This document shows, in pieces, positions 50,377 through 58,659 of a stretch of DNA of 64,000 nucleotides. How positions within the stretch are numbered: position 1 is the first letter of the stretch; every line of letters starts with the position of its first letter. The DNA comes from Schumannella soli (GTDB lineage Bacteria > Actinomycetota > Actinomycetes > Actinomycetales > Microbacteriaceae): positions 1-64,000 of the forward strand of contig NZ_VHQG01000003.1 of the NCBI RefSeq assembly GCF_006517435.1, written 5' to 3'. The translations under genes were made by a program, and so were the position numbers. The notes under the pieces are model-generated. The model saw only the letters and a program-made list of their open reading frames with translations. It did no database searches and was not told where the DNA came from.

Positions 50377-51213
50377 TCACAGCGAACCGCGCGGATGCGT
50401 GTCGTCGAACTCGAAGACGTGGTCGCGCCGCTCGGTGCTCAGCGCGGTGGCTTCGGCGAGCTCGCCCGACTCGACCACGATCGCCGTGACGTTGTCGCGG
50501 CCGCCCGCGTCGAGCGCGGCCTGCACGATGCTGTCGGCGAGGTCGCGGTCGGGGTCGCCGTGGCCCGAGAGCAGCTTCTCGATGTCGAAGAGCCCGAGCT
50601 CCTTCGTCACGCCGTCGGAGCAGATGAGGAAGGTGGCCGCCCCGGCGTAGGGCAGCAGCCAGGCGTCGATCTCGACCTCGTCGGCGGCCCCGAGCGCCCG
50701 GGTGATCGTGTTGCGCTCCGGGTGCCGCTCGGCCTCGAGCTGGGTGATCTCGCCCGCGTCGACGAGCTCCTGCACGACGGAGTGATCGATCGTGAGCTGC
50801 GTGAGCGACCGACCGCTCCAGCGGTAGACGCGCGAGTCGCCGACGTTGACCACCATCCAGAGCTGCTCGCCCGTCTCGGCGCGCACCGCGGCGAGACCGG
50901 TGAGGGTCGTGCCCGAGAGCGCCCCGGTCACCGGATCGCGCAGGGCGCACACGGCCGTGTTCGCGGCGCGCACGGCGTCGAGCAGCTCGGCCGGCGACAC
51001 CGGATCGTCCCCCGGCAGCAGGGCTGCGAGCGTGTCGATCGCGGTGCGGCTGGCCCGGTCGCCGCGCTCGTGGCCGCCCATCCCGTCGGCGACGAAGAAG
51101 AGCGGGAAGCGCGCGAGCGCCAGATCCTCGTTGACGCTCCGCACCCGGCCCACGTCGCTGCGCGCGCTGGAGAGCGGGCGCGCGGCGGAGGGGTCGAAGT
51201 CGTCGTCGGTCAT
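50377..51213 (-). CDS. PP2C-family Ser/Thr phosphatase (PstP-like)
   Basis: This 278-residue catalytic domain has no membrane helix. The metal-binding motifs are complete: RSVNED (about 25-30), FVADGMGGHERGD, VNVGDSRVYRW, LICSDGVTKEL and GGRDNVTAIVVE. It should remove phosphate from the kinase and its FHA targets. It follows giant protein 2 after 86 bases and precedes the FHA gene. Mycobacterial PstP carries a membrane segment, but this one does not. Confidence 0.94.
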   Translation of the reverse strand: MTDDDFDPSAARPLSSARSDVGRVRSVNEDLALARFPLFFVADGMGGHERGDRASRTAIDTLAALLPGDDPVSPAELLDAVRAANTAVCALRDPVTGALSGTTLTGLAAVRAETGEQLWMVVNVGDSRVYRWSGRSLTQLTIDHSVVQELVDAGEITQLEAERHPERNTITRALGAADEVEIDAWLLPYAGAATFLICSDGVTKELGLFDIEKLLSGHGDPDRDLADSIVQAALDAGGRDNVTAIVVESGELAEATALSTERRDHVFEFDDTHPRGSL

Positions 51214-51299
51214 GATCGCTGATCCAGTATCCACGAGCGGGGCTCCGGTATCCACGCGGGCGATGCGGCGAGCGCGGCCCCGCGGCATCCGGGCGGCGC

Positions 51300-54200
51300 T
51301 CAGCAGTTGTGCCCGCTGCGGTAGGCGGCCGGGTAGTCGGTGTCGTCCTGCAGGATCATCAGCTGCTCGCCGTAGCCGGTGATCGTCGACAGCGCGTACT
51401 GCTTGCCGTTCTGCTGACCACGGCACTGGAACTGGATGCGGGTTCCGGCCGCGATCGAGACGCAGTCGTTGTTGTAGGCGTTGAAGTTCGCGACGTGGAT
51501 GCCGCAGGTCGTGCGCGTCGTCGCGTTCGGCAGGGGCGGGGGCGGCGGCTCGTTCTGGACGACGGTCGGCGCTCCGGAGGCCGCCCAGGCGCTGCACTTG
51601 TCGCCGCTGTTGCAGGCGCGCACCCGCCCGGAGTAGCTGCCCGCGCCCTGTCCGCCGCGACTGGCCGAGGTGCCGGTGATCGTGCCGCCGGAGCCGTTGA
51701 CCTCCCACTCGTAGCGCACGGTGCCGCCGCCGCTGCTCGAGCTGGCGCCCCAGGCGATCCTGACCGTCGACGGCGCGTAGCCGCTGTTCGACATCGTCAC
51801 CCCGGTCGGGGCGGCGGGCACGCCGTACGGCGTGACCGCGACGCTGGCAGTCGACGCCGAGCTGTCGGTCGTGATCGACGAGCCCGGCACGACCGCGTGG
51901 GCGACGACCGTGAAGCTGTAGGAGGTGCCGTTCTGCAGCCCGGTGACGACGCACTGGGCGCCCGCCGCGCACTCGCGGCTCTGGCCGCCGCTGCTGCGCA
52001 CGGTGTAGCCCGTGATCGAGGTGCCGTTCGTCTGGGCGCTGCCCTGGTGCACCACGGTGGCGCTGCCGTCGTCCGCGGTCGCCGACGGGCGCGCCGGGGC
52101 CTCGGGCCGATCCCAGATCGTCGCGGTCGCGCGTCCGGTGACCTGCCGGGTGCTGTCGTCGGTCGCATCCTGCACCGTGTAGGCGACGACCGCGTCGCCG
52201 ATGAAGCTCGCGCCCGCGGTGATCGTGACGGTGGATGCGGTGTGCGAGACCTTCGCGCCCGAGTTCGGGTTCTCGAGCTTCGCGTCGACGACCTTCAGCG
52301 GCTCGTCGGCGAAGGGGTTCGTGTCGTTCGCGGTGACGTCGATCGTGGCGGACTTGCCGCGGGCGACGAAGTCGTGGTCGTCGATCGTGCGCGCAAGCGG
52401 CAGGGTCGACGAGACGACGGTCGCGAGCACGCTGCCCTTCACCCGGAAGTCGTCGTAGACGAGCGTGAACGTGATCCGCGCCGTGCTGCCGATCTTCGCC
52501 TTGCGCGGGGCGGTCAGGTGCAGAACCGATCCGCTCAGGCTCGGCTGCACCTGCGCGGTGCCGCCGGCCAGGTCGGTGAACGTCGTCGCCTGCACGACCT
52601 GCGGGTTCTCGTGCGCGGTGGCGGTGTGCAGATCGAAGTCGAGCGTGGTGCCCGCCTCGACCTTGAGGCTCGGCGAGCTGAAGGTCGGCGCCTTGTCCTT
52701 GAACCCGGGGTCGCCCACGGTGATCGGCAGGGTCAGGGCCTTCACGTTGCCCTTCGGGTCGGCGGCGCTCGCGCCGTCGGTCACCTCGAAGTTCAGCGTG
52801 GCGGGGCCGCGGTACCCCTTCTCCGGCGTGAAGCGCAGCGTCGCCGCGTCGACGTAGGGCGAGGCCCCGCTGCTGCGGGTCGCCGAGACGTTCTTCGCGC
52901 CGGTGAGGATGGGGTCGCGACCCGAGGGGCAGACGACGAGGTCCTTCACCTTGTACGTCTTCGTCTCATCCACCCGCACGATCTGCTTCGCCAGGTCGGG
53001 CCGGATCTTGCAGGGCAGGTCGAAGCCGGCCTTCGGCGCCGGGGGCACGATGAGGAACGCCGTCGCGGTGAGGTCGTCGATCTCGTTCGTCAGCGTGTAG
53101 GCGACGACCGTGCGCTTCGCGCCGGCCCCGACGCGCACGGTTCCGTCGTCGAGCACGGTCGCGGCCGACCTGTTGGGTCCGGTCACGGCGACCGCGAGGT
53201 CGCGCAGTGCTCCCCCGGGGTTCGTGGCGCCGGCGCGGGCGTCGACGGCGAGGGTTCCGTCGTCGCCGAGGTCCTTCTGGTCGATCGTGTGGTCGATCGC
53301 GGTCGGCGGCTGCAGCGGCGCGTCCTTCGTCACGGTCACGGCGAGGGTCGCGGTGTCGACGCCGCCGTGCTCGTTGGTGATCGTGTAGCCGACGACGAAG
53401 GCCTGCTCCTTCTGCGGCGCCGTCACCTGCACCTGGCCGGAGACGACCTCGGCCTTCACCCCGGCCGGCACGGTGAGCTTGTCGTTGACGGTCAGCCGGT
53501 AGCCGTTGGGGTCGGAGTCGTTCGCGAGCACCGGCACGGTCGCCGTGCGCCCCGGACGCATCGCCGTCTCGTCGTTGACCGCGACCGGCTGCATGACCTG
53601 CGCCGGGCGCGGCAGCACGCCGATCTTGATGGTGCCCGTCGCGCTGACGCCGTAGCTGTCGACGACCTCGTAGGTGAAGGAGTCGGTGCCCGGCTTGTCG
53701 GGGAACGCCGTGTAAGTGAAGGCTCCCGCGTCGTGCTTGATGAGCCCGTTCGCCGGCGCGACCGGGAAGTCGACGAGCTGCACAGAGTCGCCGTCGGGGT
53801 CGATGCCGTCGAGGGGGACCTGGATGGTGACGTCCGACCCGGCGAAGACGCGCGCCACGATCGGCTGCGGCACCGGAGCCCGGTCGCCCTTGGCCGAGTC
53901 GGCCGTGACGGTGAAGGTCAGCCGGGCGGTGGCCTGCTGTCCGTAGTCGTCGCCGACGGTGTAGACGACCGAGTAGGCGCCCGGCGCATCCGGGGCCTGG
54001 AAGCGCACGCGGCCGCTCGACACGAAGGCGAGCCCCGCGGTGGGCTGCTCGACGAGGTCGGGGCGCAGCCGCAGCGGAACGCCGTCGGGGTGGCTGTCGT
54101 TCGCCAGCACATCCACGCTCGCCACATCGCCCGCGCGCACGGTCGCCTGGTCGTGGACGGCGATCGGCGCCTGGTGGTTCACGAGCGGCTGCACGGGCAG

Positions 54201-56525
54201 CACGGAGACCGTCGCGGTCGAGCTGCCGACGCCGTCGGAGATCGTGTACCGGAACTCGGCCGGCGTCTTCAGCACCTGGCTCGACGTCACCCGCAGCTCG
54301 GTGTTCGAGACCACCTCGACGCTGAGGAAGGCCTCGTCGTCGGGGATCTCGACGCTCTGCACGCCGATCACCCGGCCGCTCGGCGACACGTCGTTGTTCA
54401 GCGGCTTGACCGTACCGGTCTCGGCGCCGCGCAGGTAGACCGTGTCCTTGACCGCGATCGGCGGCAGCGGCTTGTCGGCGGCCTCGCGCACATCCACCCG
54501 GATCAGCCCGATCGAGGTGACCGAGCCGGCCGCGAGCGTGTACTGCAGGTAGTAGGCGCCGGGGCCGGGCGAGGTGACGTCGATCGTGCCGAGGTCGGTG
54601 TTGGCACCGGCCTGGATGCCGTCGGTCAGCGGCTCGATCGAGACCAGCTTGAGCGGGGCGCCACTCGGCGAGGAGTCGTTCTCGAGCGGGGCGAACGACG
54701 ACCGCTCGCCGGCGAAGGTCTGGTAGAAGTCGGGCGTGCCCACCGGTTTCAGCTGACCGGCGGGCTTCACGTCGATGGTGAGGGTTCCGGATGCGGTGGC
54801 CGTGCCGTCCGAGACGGTGAAGTCGACCTGCTTCTCCCCCACCTGCTGCGAGGTGTTGCGGAAGGTGACCGTGCCGTCGGCGGAGAAGCGCACTGCATCC
54901 CCGCCGCGCGACTGCGCGTTGTCGAGGAACAGGTCGTCGCCGTCGGGGTCGATCCAGTCGGCGAGCACGTTGTAGCCGATGCTCTGCCCCTGCTCGACCG
55001 CGACCGACGCCTGGCGCTGCGCGACCGGCGGGTTGTTCACCTCGGGCGGAACGATCTGCACCTGCACGTTGGCCTGCGCGACGCCGCCCGGGCGGCCGTC
55101 GTCGACCGTGTAGCGGAACGAGAAGGCGCCGCTCGCGCCGGCGTTCGGCGTGAACTGCAGCGCGCGCGAGCCGTCGATCTCGTCGAGCGTGCCGAGCGCG
55201 GCCCAGCCGTCGGTCACGTTCGTGATCGTCAGCACGTCGCCGTCGGGATCGGTGTCGTTGTTCAGCACCGGCAGGATCGTCGTCGACCCCGGCCGCACCC
55301 CGAAGGCGTCGTCGCGGGCGATCGGCGGACGGTTCACGTCGGTGCGCTCGGCGAGCGTGTCCTCGAACGACTGGGTCGCGCTCTTCTCGTCGCCCTCCGG
55401 GGCGTCGGTGTCGTCGGGCGGGGTCACCTCATCCCAGTTGTCGACCAGGCGCAGGGTCTGCTTCGGCACCCACACGTCGCCCGAGTTCGTGTCGTTGAGC
55501 ACGATGACGTCGCGGTTGACGCGGAACACGAGCTGCGCGGAGCGCGAGGCGTCGGGGATGTCGAAGTCCTGCGCCGCCTGACCATCGCAGGCGAGCAGGT
55601 AGCTGCCCGCCGTCGCCCACGCCGCGTGGGCGCAGCCGGCGAGGCGCACCGGAGCGGCGATCCGGTTGGGGTCCGTCGTCTCGGTCGTGCGGGGCTTCCC
55701 GATCGTGGAGGGCTTCGCGTCGCCGCTGAGCGGCACGCTGAGCAGGCGGTCGGCGGTCGCCACGAGGGCGGCATCCGCCTCGGCTCCCGTCTGCTGCAGC
55801 TTCAGCGGCGTGCCACTGAGCTTCACGCTCGAGCCGTCGGCCCGGATCAGCCGCTTGCCGCCGACGTCGAGCACGACGGGCACGTCGCCGACCGCGGTGA
55901 TCTGCACCTCGGCATCGCCGCCGAGCTTCGGGATCTTCGCCGACACCGGCGCCGAGCCCGGCGACACCGTATAGAGTAGTCCCTTCCCGGGACTGACCGC
56001 GAACACCGTGCCGCTCGCCGCCACGACCGCGGCGGCGCCCCGGCCGAGCTTCAGCAGCGGGCGGTCCTTCGCGGCGTCGAAGGACAGATTCGTCTGCGTG
56101 CTGACGGTCCAGAGCGCGCCGTCATCGGGACGCAGGATGCTCAGCGCGTCCTTGCCGTACGAGACCTGCGCGCCCTTCGGCAGCGTCACCTCGTCGCCGA
56201 ACTCGAGATAGGCCCGGTCGACCTTGGCGAGGGTGCCGCCCGAGCGGTCCTGGATGAACGCGGTCTCGCCGTCCTGGAACACGTCCAGATCGCCCGAGGC
56301 GGCGTTGACCGCCCCCGTCAGCTCGTCGATCTGACGATTCAGCCGGCCGCCGAGCGCCTTCTCGGAGTTCGTGACCCAGACATCCTTCGTCGTCAGGTCG
56401 ACGTCGCTGAGCGGGTAGCCGGGATGCGCGACCGCGAGAGCCAGCAGAGCCCCGCCGACGACGGCGATCGCCGTGCCCGACGCGAGCGCCTTCGGCCGTG
56501 CCGCGAGCCGACTCAGCGCCCCCAC
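51300..56525 (-). CDS. Giant cadherin/Ig-like and fibronectin III repeat protein 2
   Basis: The protein has 1741 residues and is a paralogue of giant protein 1. It has the same N-terminal anchor helix (about 12-36), the same head (YPLSDVDLTTKDVWVTN, CAHAAWATAGSYLLACDGQ, VDNWDEVTPP, SFEDTLAERTDVNRPP) and about ten Ig/cadherin-like domains with loops in the same order (NNDTDPDGD, ADWIDPDGD, NDSSPSG, NDVSPSG, NDSHPDG, LDGIDPDGD, NDSDPNG). Two fibronectin III domains follow, from about 1470. The last 120 residues differ and contain six Cys, ending SGHNC. The GTG start has GGAGG five bases upstream. It is the first gene of the large operon. Confidence 0.85.
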   Translation of the reverse strand: MGALSRLAARPKALASGTAIAVVGGALLALAVAHPGYPLSDVDLTTKDVWVTNSEKALGGRLNRQIDELTGAVNAASGDLDVFQDGETAFIQDRSGGTLAKVDRAYLEFGDEVTLPKGAQVSYGKDALSILRPDDGALWTVSTQTNLSFDAAKDRPLLKLGRGAAAVVAASGTVFAVSPGKGLLYTVSPGSAPVSAKIPKLGGDAEVQITAVGDVPVVLDVGGKRLIRADGSSVKLSGTPLKLQQTGAEADAALVATADRLLSVPLSGDAKPSTIGKPRTTETTDPNRIAAPVRLAGCAHAAWATAGSYLLACDGQAAQDFDIPDASRSAQLVFRVNRDVIVLNDTNSGDVWVPKQTLRLVDNWDEVTPPDDTDAPEGDEKSATQSFEDTLAERTDVNRPPIARDDAFGVRPGSTTILPVLNNDTDPDGDVLTITNVTDGWAALGTLDEIDGSRALQFTPNAGASGAFSFRYTVDDGRPGGVAQANVQVQIVPPEVNNPPVAQRQASVAVEQGQSIGYNVLADWIDPDGDDLFLDNAQSRGGDAVRFSADGTVTFRNTSQQVGEKQVDFTVSDGTATASGTLTIDVKPAGQLKPVGTPDFYQTFAGERSSFAPLENDSSPSGAPLKLVSIEPLTDGIQAGANTDLGTIDVTSPGPGAYYLQYTLAAGSVTSIGLIRVDVREAADKPLPPIAVKDTVYLRGAETGTVKPLNNDVSPSGRVIGVQSVEIPDDEAFLSVEVVSNTELRVTSSQVLKTPAEFRYTISDGVGSSTATVSVLPVQPLVNHQAPIAVHDQATVRAGDVASVDVLANDSHPDGVPLRLRPDLVEQPTAGLAFVSSGRVRFQAPDAPGAYSVVYTVGDDYGQQATARLTFTVTADSAKGDRAPVPQPIVARVFAGSDVTIQVPLDGIDPDGDSVQLVDFPVAPANGLIKHDAGAFTYTAFPDKPGTDSFTYEVVDSYGVSATGTIKIGVLPRPAQVMQPVAVNDETAMRPGRTATVPVLANDSDPNGYRLTVNDKLTVPAGVKAEVVSGQVQVTAPQKEQAFVVGYTITNEHGGVDTATLAVTVTKDAPLQPPTAIDHTIDQKDLGDDGTLAVDARAGATNPGGALRDLAVAVTGPNRSAATVLDDGTVRVGAGAKRTVVAYTLTNEIDDLTATAFLIVPPAPKAGFDLPCKIRPDLAKQIVRVDETKTYKVKDLVVCPSGRDPILTGAKNVSATRSSGASPYVDAATLRFTPEKGYRGPATLNFEVTDGASAADPKGNVKALTLPITVGDPGFKDKAPTFSSPSLKVEAGTTLDFDLHTATAHENPQVVQATTFTDLAGGTAQVQPSLSGSVLHLTAPRKAKIGSTARITFTLVYDDFRVKGSVLATVVSSTLPLARTIDDHDFVARGKSATIDVTANDTNPFADEPLKVVDAKLENPNSGAKVSHTASTVTITAGASFIGDAVVAYTVQDATDDSTRQVTGRATATIWDRPEAPARPSATADDGSATVVHQGSAQTNGTSITGYTVRSSGGQSRECAAGAQCVVTGLQNGTSYSFTVVAHAVVPGSSITTDSSASTASVAVTPYGVPAAPTGVTMSNSGYAPSTVRIAWGASSSSGGGTVRYEWEVNGSGGTITGTSASRGGQGAGSYSGRVRACNSGDKCSAWAASGAPTVVQNEPPPPPLPNATTRTTCGIHVANFNAYNNDCVSIAAGTRIQFQCRGQQNGKQYALSTITGYGEQLMILQDDTDYPAAYRSGHNC

Positions 56526-56603
56526 GCCCGCCTCCGCTCCGGCCCGCCGCGCGCGGAGCCGGGGTCAGTGTAGATCGCCATCCGGTGCCACATGACTTCT
56601 GCC

Positions 56604-56644
56604 CCCCGATCGGGGCTATACCGATTCGACTATCCCTCGCGCAA
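56604..56644 (-). promoter_or_regulatory. Promoter with palindrome for the large operon
   Basis: On the minus strand, TTGCGC (56639-56644) and TATAGC (56615-56620) are separated by 18 bases. A perfect 12-base palindrome CCCCGATCGGGG (56604-56615) begins at the last base of the -10 and covers the likely start point, as a repressor site would. It differs from the ATGGGSA-N4-TSCCCAT sites. A second -10 candidate, TACACT, lies at 56567-56572. Confidence 0.45.
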
Positions 56645-56686
56645 TCGAAAATATGAGCACACCACGATTATGGAAGGGAGGCTCCC

Positions 56687-56740
56687 ATGAAGGCGTGCTC
56701 TACCTCGCCGTCGCGGTGCTGGCGCCGTCACGCCGAATAG
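56687..56740 (+). CDS. 17-codon ORF MKACSTSPSRCWRRHAE
   Basis: An ATG six bases after AAGGGAGG opens a 17-codon ORF with two Cys and four Arg, ending 15 bases before the next gene. The strong ribosome-binding site suggests it is translated, perhaps as a leader. No family is recognised. Confidence 0.35.
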   Translation: MKACSTSPSRCWRRHAE

Positions 56741-56755
56741 CCGCCGAGTACGAGA

Positions 56756-57388
56756 ATGAAGTCAGCGAAGAACGGGAAGACGGAGTGGATAGTGGATCAG
56801 CCGACGACGCCCGATGAGAACGCATGGCGATCAGTCATCGCCGCGCTGGCCAACGACGACGCCCGTCGGGTCTTCGCGGAGCTCGTCGTTCATCAGAGCA
56901 GCCCCGCGCTCGATAACCTCCCAGCTGGACGGCGACGTCGGGTGCTCTCAGCCCTGCGGCGAGCCGATCTCGTCGCCGGGGAGGATGAGAACGTAGCCCC
57001 GAACGAGTCCGTTTTCCGACGCATCATCGACAACGCCGCGCGACCTCAGCCCGTCGGCGTCGAACGGTTCTTCGGCCAGGATGGTCGGATAACGACCTAC
57101 CCGGCGAATCTCGATGTTCGAGGTGAGCTCCTCGAGATCGTCGCCGAGAAGGCGTTCGTCCCGGAAGAGACCCTGGACGAGGCTGCGGTCAACACGCGCC
57201 TCTTGCCCTTCTCGGACGTCGCTGTGCTTCGCCGGTACCTCGTCGACTACGGCTTGGTGGCGCGTCAGTCATCCGGCTCCGGCTACCGGTTGACGAGTCG
57301 ACCCCGCGGACGGCGAATCGACGCCGAGGCGGAGGAGAGAGCCGAGCCATCCGAGCAGGCACATCACGCCGCGAGCGACCACGACTGA
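56756..57388 (+). CDS. DUF2087 domain protein
   Basis: The protein has 210 residues. The N-terminal part is helical (RSVIAALANDDARRVFAELV, as in small wHTH regulators). Residues 105-190 match DUF2087: FFGQDGRITTYPAN, FVPEETLDEAAVNTRL, VLRRYLVDYGLVARQSSGSGY. These proteins resemble DNA-binding factors, but no target is known. Base composition is visibly less GC-rich than the neighbours at its 5' end, with AAAT and GAAAATATG upstream, so it may have been acquired separately. It converges on terC. Confidence 0.8.
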   Translation: MKSAKNGKTEWIVDQPTTPDENAWRSVIAALANDDARRVFAELVVHQSSPALDNLPAGRRRRVLSALRRADLVAGEDENVAPNESVFRRIIDNAARPQPVGVERFFGQDGRITTYPANLDVRGELLEIVAEKAFVPEETLDEAAVNTRLLPFSDVAVLRRYLVDYGLVARQSSGSGYRLTSRPRGRRIDAEAEERAEPSEQAHHAASDHD

Positions 57389-57414
57389 CCGAGCAACCGC
57401 AGCAGGATCACCCC

Positions 57415-58428
57415 TCAGCGGACGCGAGGAGGCTTCCCGATGTCGGCTCGATCTCGCGCATCCATCCGCAGCTTGACCACACTCGCGATCACCGCCACCG
57501 CCATCGACGCGACGATCACGCCGAGCGACACGAAGGTGGGGATCTCGGGCGCCCAGTCGATGCCGTGCCCGCCGTTGATGAACGGCAGCTCGTTCTCGTG
57601 CATCGCGTGCAGCACGAGCTTCACACCGATGAACGCGAGGATGAACGCGATCCCGTACTTCAGGTAGACGAGCTTCTCGACCAGGTCGCCGAGCAGGAAG
57701 TAGAGCTGGCGCAGACCCATCAGCGCGAACACGTTCGCCGTGAACACGATGAACGGGCTCTGCGTGATGCCGAAGATCGCCGGGATCGAGTCGAGCGCGA
57801 ACACCAGGTCGGTCGTGCCGAGGGCGATGAGCACGATCAGCACCGGCGTGAAGAAGCGGCGGCCGTCGACCGTGGTGCGCAGCTTCGCGCCCTCGAAGTC
57901 GTCGGTGATGGCGATGCGCTTGCGCAGGAAGCGGATGAGGCGGTTCTCGGTCTGCGCCTCGTCGTCGTGGTTCGTGAACGCCTGGTTCGCGGCCGTATAG
58001 AGCAGGAACGCGCCGAAGATGTAGAAGATCCAGCTCCACTGCTCGATCACCGCGGCGCCGATGACGATGAAGAGGCCGCGCAGCACGAGCGCGATGATGA
58101 TGCCCACCATCAGCAGCTCCTGCTGATACTTCCTGGGCACCTTGAACTGGGCCATGATCAGCAGGAAGACGAACAGGTTGTCGATCGACAGGCTGTACTC
58201 GGTCAGCCAGCCGGCCACGAACTGGCCCGCGTGCTCCGCATCTCCCAGCACGAGCATGAGCCCGGCGAAGATCAGGGCGAGCAGCACGTAGAAGCCGATC
58301 CACAGCGCCGACTCGCGGGTCGAGGGGACGTGCGGGCGCTTGAACGCGATGACCACGTCGGCCGTCAGGATCAGCAGCAGCACGATGTACGTGCCGATCT
58401 CGAAGGCGAAGGGCAGGGCGAGGGTCAT
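57415..58428 (-). CDS. TerC-family integral membrane protein
   Basis: The protein has 337 residues with about eight or nine membrane helices. Family hallmarks are the acidic residues in SLSIDNLFVFLLI and TTDLVFALDSIPAIFGIT, the latter being the TerC metal-binding signature, and FVFTANVFALMGLRQLYFLL-like sequence. TerC/Alx proteins export Mn2+ or help metalation at the membrane. The ATG at 58428 follows CGGAG. The 5' leader may hold a Mn2+ riboswitch (58469-58607), which fits. Confidence 0.93.
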   Translation of the reverse strand: MTLALPFAFEIGTYIVLLLILTADVVIAFKRPHVPSTRESALWIGFYVLLALIFAGLMLVLGDAEHAGQFVAGWLTEYSLSIDNLFVFLLIMAQFKVPRKYQQELLMVGIIIALVLRGLFIVIGAAVIEQWSWIFYIFGAFLLYTAANQAFTNHDDEAQTENRLIRFLRKRIAITDDFEGAKLRTTVDGRRFFTPVLIVLIALGTTDLVFALDSIPAIFGITQSPFIVFTANVFALMGLRQLYFLLGDLVEKLVYLKYGIAFILAFIGVKLVLHAMHENELPFINGGHGIDWAPEIPTFVSLGVIVASMAVAVIASVVKLRMDARDRADIGKPPRVR

Positions 58429-58468
58429 TCAGACTCCGAAGGGGTTTCGGTCGGTGCCGGGGTACGGC

Positions 58469-58607
58469 AGAGGGCCGAAAGTCTCTCCCCGCCGCTCCCG
58501 CCCGCGACGGCCCTGCGGCTGTCGATGGTGGATGTGCGGCGTCCGGTTCCGGGGCGACGTCATCGGCGCCCGTCCTGACGGAAACGGATTAGCGGGATAC
58601 TCCCTCT
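58469..58607 (-). ncRNA. Candidate yybP-ykoY (manganese) riboswitch upstream of terC
   Basis: The minus-strand leader of terC begins with AGAGGGAGTATCCCGCT, close to the conserved GGGGAGUAGC element at the 5' edge of yybP-ykoY aptamers. It can close by pairing AGAGGG (58602-58607) with CCCTCT (58469-58474), about 135 bases apart. The likely -10, TAGACT (58619-58624), puts the transcript start just before it. The 3' loop element is not a clean match, so this is a candidate only. Confidence 0.45.
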
Positions 58608-58616
58608 CGCGCGCCC

Positions 58617-58624
58617 TAGTCTAG
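58617..58624. promoter_or_regulatory. Overlapping divergent -10 elements (TAGTCT / TAGACT)
   Basis: TAGTCT on the plus strand (58617-58622) and TAGACT on the minus strand (58619-58624) overlap by four bases, one facing the yqhA-like gene and one facing terC. Confidence 0.45.
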
Positions 58625-58659
58625 TGGCCTCGCCGACCCAGCCAGGAGACCAGATCCCC

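Noticed and set aside
51309-55979. A 1556-codon open frame antisense to giant protein 2
   Set aside because: Same reason: low-complexity translation opposite a well-supported gene.
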